Positions 32,524-44,633 of a DNA stretch of 64,000 nt are shown piece by piece (the first letter of the stretch is position 1; each line of letters begins with the position of its first letter). Origin of the DNA: Gymnopilus junonius (lineage: Eukaryota > Basidiomycota > Agaricomycetes > Agaricales > Galerinaceae); contig JADNYJ010000011.1 in NCBI GenBank assembly GCA_015501075.1, positions 310,001-374,000 on the forward strand, read 5' to 3'. Under the pieces are notes generated by a model. It saw nothing but the letters and a program-made list of their open reading frames with translations. It ran no database searches and was not told the origin of the DNA. The position numbers and the translations under genes are program-made.

Positions 32524-34845
32524 TCATACCTTATCCGTAATGTTAGATGGAGGAAGGACCCTTGGTACAAATTTGGATTTCCTCCTTAGCACTGGTCCGT
32601 ATCTGAGTGCTCCCAAACTTTAGCCAGAAGAATGTACACGCGAATGGAACCATCAATGGAGACTTACCTGATGAGCAAGAAAGGGATGGGTATCAAAACA
32701 ACAGCGAAAAATCCGAGAATTGACGAAGCCCATTGAGGGCCTAGTTTATCGTACATGTTCCCCGCAAAGAGCTGGATGAAAAGAAATACTTCAGCTGATC
32801 GACATGAGGGAGAAGGAAACCCAGTACGAACAGGGAAAGCAGCTGCTGCCATACTGCGGCAAACCGTGCAGGCTGCAACAGCAGAGGCTGCGACTGATAA
32901 ATATACGTCAACGATATAATTATACATGCTCAGCTAGGAGACATTCAACGTCAGTTAGCTCCTGGATGGCTAGTACTAGTAGGGTTTATAAATAGGAACG
33001 GCTTGACATACAAATATCCAACACATCGAAAAGCCAAGTGGAACTCCAGCCATAAGCGGCACCCACAGAGAGATAGAAGGAAACGACGTCCATCTGTATG
33101 ATGTAAAAACAAATGGTCAAATATTGGGAATGACTTGTCCGAGAAAGTATGTACGCACGCGAACCAGAAGAAAGATATTGCAAAGATCGGGGCTGCTATA
33201 AAGGCAATTTCAAGCCGAAATTCGGGCGGAACTGGGTCTGGGGCACATTTCTTCACTTCCTTCCCATATCGTGGATTAAATATGACAGCGTACTAGAGGA
33301 AAAAAATTTATGAATTTAAATTTGTCCTCTGTCGAGATATCGAGAAAATATATTACAAGGATAATGGCAAAAATTCCTCCAACTGCGAGAGGCAAGTAGG
33401 TCAAACCCGTAAGGCCTGGGGATAGGTGGTGGGGCTCGGTGAAGACAAATGGATAGGCCTCAAAGAGGAGGTACAGACACCCATAACCGAACTGCTCGTC
33501 CGAGCCTTCTAAGTAAACAGGCAGATAGTCGTGGATTAAATGCAGAGCTTACACTGAGGTATATGGTCATTGCGATTAGCATCGGTTCATTAAAGAGGAT
33601 CTTGAATGGCAGGGAGAGTACTTTACTGAAAACTTCTAGGGGTTGCAAAGGATCTCTCTCCAAAGCGGCGTAGTACCTAGTGTCATTCGTGTCTGATCGA
33701 ATTCTCTTTGCCTTATAGACCAAGAGTACGGGCCTAAAATGAATGAGCTTTGACGGAAGCTAGTAGTCAACTGTGGTTACTGACGTGTATGTCTCTGGGA
33801 CTGTTAAAAAGACCACTACCCAACAAAACGCAGACTTGGCGCAATATGTTGGACAAGTCAAACACGTCTCTGAAAAATCAAAGGCTTACAAAGATGGTCA
33901 GAAGCCAGAACACCCATCGCCAATTTGTATTTACTCCTATAAATCCTGCTACTGCAGGGCCCAGGGCGGGTCCAACAAATGGACTGGCCGACATTATGGA
34001 CAACCCCTTGCCTCTAGTTTCGGCTTCCCAGATGTCCGAAATTACAGCCCTGAGGGAAAGTGAAAGTGGACTCTAGATTGGTTGATGATGTTTTAATTTA
34101 TTCAACTCACCCGCAATTAGAAAGAGGACAAGCACCGAATTACCGGCGAGGAAACGCAAGACAAGCACTGTTGTCGCATTCGTAGCCAGCGCTAAACCAA
34201 GCTGGGTACACTGCAGAAACAGGGTTCATTTTAGTTTTGTTTGATTCCGCCTGAAGATTTGATGCACCGTATAGAAGAAGAAAGCCCAAAGGAAGATAGG
34301 CCTTCTACCATATCTTTCAGACAACGGGCCCCATAATATCGGCCTATAAAAATGATTACTAGCAGATTAAGTCGGACTAGACAAAACACGTACCCTACGC
34401 AGTATCCTGTTACAAAAAGAGAGATTGTGAGGGTCGCCACTTTTTGGGACATATGAAACTGCTCCGTCAATTGGTCGATAATCCCGGAAGCTTAGAATGC
34501 GATGATGGTGGTACAAATATTAAGCTTAAAAGATGGAATGTTTCGCTCACGAGCAGAACTTGAGAATGTCCTGGAAGAAGTGAGTGAGACGATATTTTCT
34601 TTCAACCATATACTTTTGGATCGACTCACACGTTGAGGACTAGAATACCAGTAACCCAACTAATATACCACCTTCGCAGCCTTGACCATTGCTGGATAAT
34701 TTTTGAGAAAATACTCATCTTAGAAAGGATTGTACCTGGCACTTACAAATGGATTTGCAAGTTCTCTTTCCTCGAATTGTACAAGGAATGGATCGTGACT
34801 CGAATTAGCTGCTGGGGGGAAATCTGGAGGGACGTCCTGAGGCAT
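32524..34845 (-). CDS. MFS transporter (DHA1-type, drug/polyamine-transporter-like)
   Basis: This is a minus-strand gene with many short exons from ATG 34845 (MPQDVPPDFPPAANSSHDPF) to the stop at 32524. The N-terminal tail is followed by WSRLRRWYISWVTGILVLN (first membrane helix) and the DHA1 motif GPILWGPLSERYGRRPIF between helices 2 and 3, which is the conserved G-x-x-x-D/E-R-x-G-R-R cytosolic loop. Later segments are the PALGP-type helix 5 antiporter region, the central loop (YKAKRIRSDTNDTRYY) and the C-terminal helices (WASSILGFFAVVLIPIPFLL) followed by YGPVLRRKSKFVPR. It should be a proton-coupled exporter in the plasma membrane; the substrate is unknown. I traced the N- and C-terminal junctions but did not resolve every middle exon. 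No frameshift was noticed. Confidence 0.82.
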
Positions 34846-35894
34846 ATTTCGGGGATGAAGTGGAAGATAGGAATTGAGAGTCGGTCAGAATGGAATTAAA
34901 ACAGTCCGGGCGATTCATCAACCACGCCTTGAGCGCCACCGTTCATCTTCATAAGCCCATCCGAGATAACTTCTTTTGGGGCGATGGACAAATACTGGTT
35001 TCGGCCGAGGCGAGCACCCATCCATCAAATTCAGAACCTGTCAACGATTAGCACTACCCGTTGTGCACTGTGGCGCTATCTCAACCAAATCTCAACGCGA
35101 ATTTCCTGAGGATCCTAACCCGATTGACACTACAGTTCAGCCAAGTCAGAGTCCCACAATGTTCTGAGAAAACTGACCAACTATCACATATTCTTATTTA
35201 TATCCATACCCCGTGTTCGAGTGAAGATATTATGGACTGCGGCGCAAAAGCTTTGGATCTCCGCTGGAAGTTTTCAACTCGTCGACGTGCACGTAATAGA
35301 GGTTATCTGCAAGGTTTGACCAGAGGATTCTGCGTCTTCTGATTGTCTTGAGGCGGTGAGGCTTCGACTTATATGGGAATTCCTTAGGAATAATCCAACT
35401 TGCAAATAACCTCTGATGCGTGTCCTGCTTTGGAAATACGCTAGCCCATCCAGATGAGCCAAATATTGGACGTAAGAGCCGTCCAAGGAACCAAATAATT
35501 GCAAAGCATTCCTTCGGCCAGCAGATCCAGCCTGTCCTATCCTTCAGATCCGGGAATCGGGTCACGAGCTGCAGTACAAAACAAAGATATCATTAGCACA
35601 ACAACGGCTAAAAAGAATGGTCTTGGCAGTTTGTGCTTGGCAATGGCTAGATGCGGTTATGCATCTATTTATGGTCTTTAGAGTTCTAAGAAACAGCAGT
35701 TCACGTCGAAAACCACTAAAAGATGAGACTGACTATATTGTTTAAACAAATTTACCAAAATAAAGGACCTGGAGGCGACTATATACTAAAAGATGAAAAT
35801 TTTTTGACTAGGCGCATGTCACAAAAATTTCAAAAGCTGAACAACACAGCCGCTGGTTGAAGACTCCCGTCCAAATATCCATCTTCTCGACCCC
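34846..35894. other. Intergenic region between MFS and secreted-protein genes
   Basis: About 1 kb. A minus-strand open stretch (35230-35565) has no recognisable domain and no family support. Otherwise nothing seen. Confidence 0.4.
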
Positions 35895-36340
35895 TCAACA
35901 GAAAATGCCGTAACTCTCCCAAGTAGCAATGTTGGTAAAAACGCAAGTTCCGGTGGTGTCTGTGTCTAACCTTTGCGTAACGCCGCCTTGCTGGTCGGGT
36001 TGTGCGTACAAGCTGACATGGCAATTACCAAGAGCCTCGGTGACGACAACGGATGCTTGGGCGGGGTTGAAATTTCCTTTACAAGACTGTCCCGGAGAGA
36101 GAACACAGGTAATGGTCGTGCCATGTCCGCATGCTGGGAAAAACGAAATATGTTAGCTTCCATGTTGAGCGTGATGTACACCAACAAAGCCTTACATGTG
36201 CCAAGCGGCGCGACGTTGAAAGCAACGGGGCTGCCTTGACGAGCGACGAGACTCTCGAGCTCATTTTCAGGAATGGCGACCCCAATTGCCTGGCTGGTGA
36301 AGATGCAAATAGCGAGAGCGGTGAGGTTGATAAACTTCAT
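35895..36340 (-). CDS. Small secreted cysteine-containing protein
   Basis: Minus-strand exons 36196-36340 and 35895-36133, with a 62-bp intron, give 127 residues. The N-terminus MKFINLTALAICIFTSQAIG is a clear signal peptide, followed by a short acidic propeptide ending in LVAR, which could be a protease-cleavage site. The mature part has Cys residues in the contexts SCGHG, ITCVL, SCKGN, NCHVS, GTCVF and a C-terminal FC, so three disulphides are possible. I do not recognise the family; the size and layout fit small secreted proteins of basidiomycetes, including effector-like or cell-wall proteins. A TATA box sits about 65 bp upstream of the ATG. A degraded second copy lies about 1 kb upstream. 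Confidence 0.75.
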
Positions 36341-36400
36341 CTTTGCAGAACACTTGTTGTTAAAACTTGGAACTGACTATACCTCCTCGAAAGATGGGCC

Positions 36401-36408
36401 CTTTTATA
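36401..36408 (-). promoter_or_regulatory. TATA box of the secreted-protein gene
   Basis: On the minus strand TATAAAAG lies about 60-68 bp upstream of the ATG at 36340, a plausible core-promoter position for a highly expressed secreted protein. Confidence 0.55.
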
Positions 36409-37009
36409 CTCAGCAGTTCCCCAAAATTCCCAGAGCGTCCTAACATATAGACATATAGCCTCCACTTGAATGTTTTGTTTACCATGTGCCTGTGCAAGTA
36501 CATACTAGGTATCGTCGTGGTTCCCCTGCAGTCCCCATCGGTAAATTATTCTGCCCATGGGTGACAAAGCATCCCAATAGTTTCTGCAGTTTGCAGTTGT
36601 GCTTAGTAAAAATCTTGTCATGTCAATCATTGTTGCTTTCCAATCTTTTCTTCGTCGCCTCCTTGTCGGCCCTCAACGTCGTAAGGGGACACCAGATTTG
36701 CGGGTTTTCCACCTGACAAAAAAAATTCACATCAGCTTGCCTCGATTGATAATTGACATTTAAGCGTTCATAAGTACTTCATCGCTCCACACATATTGTC
36801 GTCGACCAGCTCACCTGACTCTGTAGTAAACCAATCGCCCCATTGAGCTTTAGATGCTGTCAGTTCAGATCATCTGAGTCATGGTTAGCACTGTACGAAT
36901 CGGAATAGTGGCCTGATGATTCACAAATGGCCTATAAAATGCTTTAGTTATCGTGCCACGGTGGATGATTTTCGTACAGGTCAATACCCAGAAAATCAAA
37001 TCGACTTGA

Positions 37010-37270
37010 AGGCGACTATATACCGGGTTGTAAAAGCATCCTAATTACAGGCATATCATGAACCTGGATTTAAAGAATACAGCCGCTGATTGCAGACTTC
37101 CATCCAAACACTTATCCTTCCCAATGCCTAACAAAAAATGTTTTGGCTCTTCTAAGTAGCAACGCTGGGTAACGACTCACATTCCGATTATGTCTGTGTC
37201 CAGCCTTCCACAACGCTACCTTGCTGAATTGTGCGTACAAATTGCCATGGCAATTTCCAATGACCTAGTT
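37010..37270 (-). pseudogene. Decayed duplicate of the small secreted-protein gene
   Basis: The stretch parallels 35775-36030 over much of its length. Shared blocks include the 3' flank (GGCGACTATATAC), CAGCCGCTG, the region around AAGTAGCAA, and the segment TTGTGCGTACAA followed by CATGGCAATT. Several deletions and substitutions remove the frame, and the first exon with the signal peptide is not recognisable upstream of it. It is a relic of a local duplication. Confidence 0.65.
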
Positions 37271-38919
37271 GGGCTAAGGAGTTGCATATGCATGACGAGA
37301 TATCCCCATTATTTTTACAAATTACAAGTGAATGCACTTGTTCTTGGCTCCCTTTAATCATTCTGAATTATTTTGTCTTCCTGTCAGCGCTTGTCGCGGA
37401 TTTACGCTTCAGGATTCACACGAGAAATCGAAAATTGCGGATTTACCACATTATGATGTTGTAAGGGGATATGGGGGATCGACTTCCAATTACTGCCGTA
37501 CATTCCTAGTTTAGAAGTTGGAATTGCATCCAAAATTCTCCGAAACAATCAGCCACAGAAAAAAGAAAGAGTTTGAAGTACGAAGGAGTATACCTCAATA
37601 TAAATCTTTCTTCATTATTTCGGTCATCACTACGTGTATCGTGACGGTTTTCTTTTGGGCTGATGAAGCTTTGGATGACGATAGCATTTTTTTCTGTAAA
37701 TAACGCTCGGATCATCGAGGCAAGAGCACAATGGAGCTTCAGCCTCCTGTCCTTGTTAATCAGTCAGAAAGAATCAAGATCGGCGAAGGACGGAACACTT
37801 ACTCAAGTGATCATACCCCAAAATGTAATTCCCAGGTACTGGCAGCGTTAACCCTACCGAAAACCTCGCTAGCTGGTCAGAATATGGTCCTCAGATGTGC
37901 CTTCTCCATCTCCGTTTGACGCTTACAGTTGTTCCTTGGTCATCTAGAAGCTGAGCGTGGCCTGGTTAAAGTGTTAAATATTCAAGAGTTCGCCTTCGAC
38001 TCCCGTCATCCACATTCTAAAAAATTCTTCTGCCCGAAGGTCCTATCTTCCCGGTGCATTAAAAACTTGTCTTTTCATCTCAGTAGTCAGCATAAACAGG
38101 GATAATTGCAGATTTACATACAATCATAGCAAAATATGCTTGGATAGAGCATATGTAAGCCGAACGCGCTCCGAGTCAAGCGGGTCAACTGTCGCACTGG
38201 CTGTGCGTGCCTATGTTGTATGCGGTGGCGGTAGGTCAACTGTAGATTTAAATCCGGACGGATGTGTAATCTCGCGTCCTTGAAAAGAAAGATGATGAAA
38301 ACCGACACGCAAAAAAGTGATGCCATCTTATCTTATCTCGGGCCTAAGCGGAAGTAATATCCTCTGTCACGTCTCACCCTGGACTATCTCCCTTTTTCCC
38401 CTGAACAAAAAGCATTCTACGTAAATCAAGGTATTTGTCCAAATCCCAATTTTCTAGAGGCCTCATGCAGAGATTTCAGGAATGCAGACCTATCAAGAAG
38501 TCGGCTCGCAAATTGCTCTTCAAATTTGCCCTTGTTCTTGCCTCGCACGAGCAATGAAATTGACGTTGAACCTTCCTACTTGCGATTAGTGTCCAATGCT
38601 GCAAGATAGAATGGAAGCTACTGGACGGGTTAACCAGTGAGTTAACAGTTGCAGTGGAATTAACCCTTTGAGTCTGAGTCCCTTATAGGCAATGCGTGAC
38701 TCGTGTTCAATGTGGCACGCGGTGTTGAGCTAGGCTGTGAGGCCGTCTTCCAAAGTTGAAATAGACCAAATTCTAGCTTCTCCTGGGCCCACTCTTCTAC
38801 CTTCGAGTTCGAGTCAAGTAAAACCCCGTAATCCAGTGTCATCCACCCACTACAGTCAGCCTCCTGCGGTGTCTGATCTTTCGTTCAGGACGCCCTTTCA
38901 ACAAACCTAAACTGTGATC
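37271..38919. other. Intergenic region
   Basis: About 1.6 kb without a supported gene. Open stretches here are short, lack family features and are not bounded by splice signals. Confidence 0.4.
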
Positions 38920-40340
38920 ATGGCCTGCCGCTTGAAACCGCCAACAATATCCTCTAGAGGCAACGTCCTCGAGGCTATCCTTCCCGCCATTGACCTAATC
39001 TCCAGCGCCCTATCTACTTTCCTTACCTACCCATATTCCCCAGGTTTTGACATCAAATCTGTCGCCAGCCAGGCCCAAACTTTACCTCCTACTCTTGGGA
39101 GTTCGGAACAGCTTCCGAGGCCCTCTTGGAGCTCTACGACCCGAAACTATCAGTATTTGGAGCGAATCCATTCCCTGTGCCCACCGTTAACTACAGCACC
39201 GTTGTGGCGCTGAATTACGCCACACAGAACGTGAATTGGGGGACAGGATATAGTGCGTTCGCCAGCGGAGATGGAGCGACGGGCGATCCGGCGAGTTTGG
39301 GAGTCAGTGCTGTTTTGATTAGCAAGACAAATTCAACGTTTGCTTGGGCTGTGAACCAGACTGCAACTGGGCTTTTGCAGGATGTGCCGAGGTTTGCCAA
39401 TGGGGCGATTTCGCAAAGGGCGGATGTCGCTGAGCTATGGTACGTTTCTTTTGATTTAATTTTGCATTCCCTCATCGCAATCTTTTCTTTAGGGCGGATT
39501 TCATGTACATGGCTCCTCCGTTCCTTGCATACTATGCCGCTGACCAAGAAAACCTTTCGCTCCTCCAAGAAACAGTCCATCAGTGCACCTTATACCGACA
39601 AGTTCTCAAAGCGAACCGTACAGACTCGATGAACGGACTATGGATGCACATCATTGGTCCCCAGAACCAAGATACCGGGTTCTGGTCCACAGGGAACGGG
39701 TGGGCTGCAGCTGGCATGACGAGGGTGCTGGCCACGGTCATGAAAGCCACATTCATCCCGAATGAGGACGAGGGTTGGAGACAGCAGGTGTTGAGCAGCT
39801 TACGGGGTACATCAAGGAAATCATCGACGGTGCTATGGCCGCTCCTCAGGATAACGGTCTCCTCCGAAACTATCTGGATGATACCACCACTGATGGCCTT
39901 GGGTTTGGTGAAATATCAGGAAGCAGTCTCCTTGCTCTGTCGTCTACCGCATGGCCGTCCTTCAATCCTCTATTTTCGCCTCCAACTCCCACTCCAGTTC
40001 CAGTTATATCTCATGGGCTGATGGCCTCCGACACACCATCTCCGGCAACGACAGCAATGGCGTTCCTCGTGTTGGTACTAACGGGATCGTCACGCCCGCT
40101 GTGAACCCTCTATGGTGGAAGGATACCAATCCAGATACGACTGGTAGCCCAGAGGGACAAAGTTTTGTTGTGCTGATGTACGCTGCGTGGAGGGATTGTG
40201 TCGAAGCAAGGATTTGCAGTGCCGGTGCTGGTTCGTCTGGTGCTGCGAGGAGGTCTGTTGCTTTACAACGAAGTCTGAAAAGCAAGCATGGCGGTCTGAG
40301 GAGGTGGCTTGCTCGTCTTATTCTAGGCAGGGATAGCTAA
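38920..40340 (+). pseudogene. GH105-type glycoside hydrolase (unsaturated rhamnogalacturonyl hydrolase-like), frameshifted
   Basis: Six-hairpin hydrolase features are readable: SYSWEFGTASEALLEL, the GDPASLGVSAVL and GAISQRADVAELWADF blocks, YMAPPFLAYYA, LYRQVL, HIIGPQNQDTGFWSTGNGW with GMTRVLATV, and NPLWWKD near the end. An intron (39440-39492) splits the ELW/ADF codon. Family members release unsaturated galacturonyl residues during pectin breakdown and are usually secreted or cytosolic. The frame breaks near 39085-39095 (a T missing before TAC TCT TGG), near 39785-39800 and near 39925-39945. The N-terminus lacks a convincing signal peptide. Three separate indels point to a pseudogene. Confidence 0.75.
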
Positions 40341-43298
40341 ACACTTGATGCATTATTGTCTCTTAGGAGGGTCTGGCTCCCAGCGTCCATGAATCGTGAT
40401 CAAGAATCACTGTTTCGACCTTCTCAAGCTCTCAAGGCACGACTCGATAATCCCCCCTTTCTCCTATTAACTGCTATATATAGCGGAGATGACGCGGCTG
40501 GCGTACAAGAAGATATGGTTATACCTGTGCGTTAGCCTGATGGGATTGCCTCCGCAATTCATTCAAGTCTTTGATGCATATCGCACTAAGCCACCGCCTC
40601 CCTTGGCAAATGATTGGCTCGAGAAGGGGTGTGTAATTACGGATTGAGGGGTGCGATGATGTCGCTTTTTTATTTTGTGTTCTCTCTTGCAAGTTTTTAT
40701 GACGGTTCATCCATAGAATAGAGTTCACACAGGTGATGTATTATAGAGTCTGAGCGACAGACGCCTCATCGTCTTGATGGTGTTTTGCCCTTATAATGAT
40801 AGCGTGATTGCTGCCTAGCTACCTTTTACGAGATCAGTAAATCAGAGCTGTAAGCAAATGCAGCTTTCGGCTTGGAAAGCTTGCTATATTCCTTTGTCCT
40901 CTTGGCTGCTGTCAGGCTCTCCAAATATTGCTCAAATGAAGGCACGTTCAGTGTTGCATATGCCGGTCACAATAAGCGCCTTTGCAAGAATGATTGACCC
41001 AGTCTGTTGGTTTCTTCCACTGCAAGGGATTCAAAGTCGCAAAAATATCTTTTCATCTACCCATCGGAAGGTACAGCAATGTGAAAGTGGTATTCTTACA
41101 AACGGTATCATAGACCATGCACTCAGACAAAGTCCAAAATCAAGAAAATCAACCACAAAAATACTTTCTATTCAATCTCGGTATCGGACACTTCATAAAT
41201 ATCTGGCCGAGAGATACTGAGGTACGGTATCATACGGTGTCCTGGTAAGTTTCTTGGATGACTCCATGGAGTGGGTAAATGCGAAAGAACGGCCGTTGGG
41301 TATTAACACCCGCATGTCTGGGTACACCTCACCGGACCCGGAACTTGGGCACAGACCGAGAGGTCGGGATGGTGTTAGGGAACGCAGGGAGAGTCAAGTT
41401 TAAAATCGCAGTAATAATAGGTCGTGGCGCAGAGTGTCCACTCAGACTGTTGGCCATCATCCAGAACGTCGGTCCACGCGGTGTCCCAAGGTGCTAAAAG
41501 TTTGACATCGTAAGCAGTGACATGTCTTCAAAATTGTAACCGCCGGCGGACTAGAGTGATAGAAGACATTTGTCGCATATATCAGAGTGAAATAAGCCTG
41601 GAACTCAAAGAATCATGAAATCACGCTTCAGTCTATCAGACATATTTAAAGCAGCAGCAGTGTGCATAACGCCGTTTGGACTCTGGGGCCGTATAAAATA
41701 TTCTTTGACGGCCTACGAACGGAAGACCCATGACCAGCGAAAAGCTAAAGATGGCTCTCGAACGCGAGAAAACGGGAAGTTAAGAATAGGAAGGAATTTA
41801 TTTATGACCTCGCGTGCCGCAAGAGTTGTGTCAATTTGCGCGTCCCAGTTCGAGAGTTTCCGAACGAGTGAGAAAGACCGGTTGGAACCTAGCTTCCTTT
41901 TTTCCCAGCCAATGGAGTTTATTGGATTAAAAGTGAGGTGCTCTGTTCACATGCAGACTTGCAGAATGCTTTTTAGTGAGAAAAGGGTGACATCGTTGGT
42001 AATCCAGATACCGGAGTTCGGTCAATATGGAGGTCAGTAATACTGGGTGCGTGACCTGGGCCTTTGACTGGTGACTGTCCGGGGAGTAGATGGTAGATGG
42101 TAGTACGCAGCAGAGCATTGAATCTTGATGTATGACTCATGCGCTAGATGGAGCGCCTGGCGCCCTAGTAGGTTTGTATGGATACCCCATGGTCGTCATA
42201 CTTTAATCTAGAGCATAAATGATGTCTCGATCGTCATATATGACTTGTAGAGTGGGTGTTCCAGACTGAAAGGATCCGAAGGAGGCGAGATGATCTGCAA
42301 GCTATCGAGGATGGTAAACCGGATGGTTCTATTCGCATAGACCGCCAATGTTGCTGTAACGGGTAAGAGTCCAGAAAGCCCGAGAAGCTGGCTTGAGCCG
42401 ACGATAAGGCATCAGGAGCCATTTCGAATTCCTGCAATAGAGCATAGGGTCCCACAGGAGCAAAGCAAACCAATAATGTGCATGTATCGAGTTAGAGGTC
42501 CTTATCCTGAGCACTATCATAGATCAATTAATCGATCACCGACAGCAAAAGAGATATGGCAAAGAATCATGTGCTAGTATGAAAACATTCGGAGAAGTAT
42601 TGGCAGGTACGGGTGTACCCCACGAGGCTGGGGTAAGACGAGCAAAAATAGATCACAGACCGAAAACGGAGACTTACGGCGAGCCAGAAGACGAGCAGAA
42701 GCTTTGAGAACGTTGTCGGTGGTCGAGATTATAGGTTTGGTTCGTCCAAGTCATTGGATAGTCTCGATGAATCTCTGTCAGGCTCCAAGGCAGTTGTCGT
42801 GACAAGCAGAGGCGGCGAGCAGCGAGGCTGCAGGCTAGCTGTGAGCCTCGTAATTTTGCCAGGCTGGCGGTTGTGGGAGGAAGTGCAGGGATTTGGCAAG
42901 CTCCTTTCAAAGCAGAGCAGTCCCATCCTGGGTTTCCACGTGGTCTAAATGTGTATGTAGAGCAGGTCTTCTTCCGAAAGGCGGACAGAAATATCAGAAG
43001 AAAACGAAAGTGAAGGAAGATCCATGTCGCGGTCTGGGCAAAAGGATAGAAAGTCGAGTTCATTGTTCTCCGCCGGAATGGGAGTAAGGTTGTGGCGCTT
43101 TTTGAAACGGTTACCTAGACTTCAGAGCGAATTTTATTCGTTATGTCTTGAGCTATATATAACTCACGCCCTGGGTTCCTTGATTTACTCTTTCTTCTCC
43201 CATCTTTCGCTTTCTCCACTCTACCCTCACCATCGCATCTCTTTTCTCCACTCCGTCGCTGTAGACGGCGACGACGGACTCAAACAACGACGACCAAA
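40341..43298. other. Long intergenic region
   Basis: Nearly 3 kb. A minus-strand open stretch (42674-43063) and plus-strand stretches (40858-41220, 41615-42040) have no recognisable domain, low coding character and no splice context. The 3' 250 bp contain the promoter of the ubiquitin-like gene. I found no RNA gene or terminal repeats. Confidence 0.4.
43154..43160 (+). promoter_or_regulatory. TATA-like element of the ubiquitin-like gene
   Basis: TATATAT lies about 140 bp upstream of the ATG at 43299, followed by a pyrimidine-rich stretch (43190-43260) typical of highly used fungal transcription starts. Confidence 0.4.
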
Positions 43299-44633
43299 AT
43301 GTCCGAAAACGACGCTCTCATACCGGAAGTGGTGGAGAACAACGACAGCTCATCATCACCACCATTGGAGGCCCCAACTCCTTCATTCGCAGCACCTCTG
43401 ATTGGCCATGATATCGCTCCCTCGTCAACACGCACGTCTTTTACGCGTGTAGACCTCGATGAAGAGCGGAACTCCCGATTGCGGCAGTCGACATCACACG
43501 ACCCCGTCACCCCTCAACCACCTCTTCCCACACAACCAGAATCAAGCAGTGCCCCTTCAGGCCAGGAAATGGACCAGGCACCATCTTCGAAGGCTTTACT
43601 TTCAACCTCTACGCTGGAGCAGCAATCGCTCAAGCTCGAAACGGACATGCCAGCGATGCAAGAACTCGCAGTGGACGAGGTCGTACCCCAAATGCCTCAA
43701 ACATATCTCACTTTCCTGTTGATCTCTGGGAAGCGGCGGACGATGTCATTTGAGCCAGAGACGGCGATTGGAAGGGTTAAGGAGCTGGTATGGAATGCTT
43801 GGCCGTCGGGTACGCTTGTTTTGGTCGTGTCGTTGAATTCGATTCGCTGATCATCCGCCTTTTCCCCTTCCTCTGCGTCTCTTTTACAATGAAATTTTAA
43901 CTCCGCTGCGGAACGTTACTAGACTGGCAAGATGATCGCCCGCCTGCACCTTCGTACCTGCGAGTATTATACTACGGCAGACTTCTACAGGATGATGAAA
44001 CCTTAACGAGTGAGTTCTTCCCTTCTTTCCTGTCTTCTGAGACCGCCGTCTCGTTTCCTTGCCAAAGCGGCAGGGTTGATTGTTTCTTGGGTCTTGTTTC
44101 TCAGGCGAACCCTCATGGACTGGCGACACTCACTTTATTTTCCAAAGGATGAGGGGCTCGGTCAAAGTATGCGAAACGGTGCTAAGCCCAATACTGCCAA
44201 TATTTCACATCCCTCCCTCTTTCTTGTTCCAATTGAGGATACAACTACGCATATTTCTTTTCACACTCCTTTTATTTCCTTTCTCTCTCAGCCGTCTTTT
44301 TTTCGGGTAGCTAATTGCCACTGCCTGAAATAGAACTGAAGTTGTCCACTTACACGCCCCAGCCATCATCAACGCCAGCAACACCCTCATCAGCCGGACC
44401 AACACCCACTATAATGCATTTATCCATTAGACCTTATGCCCCTCCCAACGAAGGCGATGGATTTAAGAAGAAGAAAAGAAGGGCCCAAGATGGTGAGTTC
44501 GGAACAAACTTCTTTTCTTTTTTTTTTTTTTTTGAAATCTTTTCTGATATGTGTATCGTCAGATAACTCTGCTACCAACGAACCCCTTGATGTAGCCGAC
44601 AGTGCTGGATGTTGCAGATGCATCATCTGCTGA
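43299..44633 (+). CDS. Membrane-anchored ubiquitin-fold protein (UBL3/MUB-like) with C-terminal CAAX box
   Basis: Exons 43299-43809, 43923-44009, 44334-44492 and 44596-44633 give 264 residues. The first 130 or so are Ser/Pro/Glu-rich and disordered. The ubiquitin-like fold runs from TYLTFLLISGKRRTMSFEPE through VKELVWNAWPSDWQ to LRVLYYGRLLQDDETL and ends after IMHLSIRPY. The last residues are GCCRCIIC: CIIC is a CAAX-type prenylation signal and the upstream Cys pair could be palmitoylated. UBL3/MUB proteins are lipid-anchored at membranes, are not cleaved to a di-glycine end, and act in protein sorting or E2 binding. Intron 2 is unusually long (324 bp) and intron 3 has a T17 tract. Confidence 0.85.

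Noticed and set aside
37955..38030. tRNA-like boxes (TGGCCTGGTTAAAGTG and TTCGACTCCC)
   Set aside because: No acceptor stem or anticodon arm can be folded around them; chance similarity.
42674..43063. Minus-strand 129-codon open frame upstream of the UBL gene
   Set aside because: No family features, lies in promoter DNA, and shares the region with equally long unsupported frames on the other strand.
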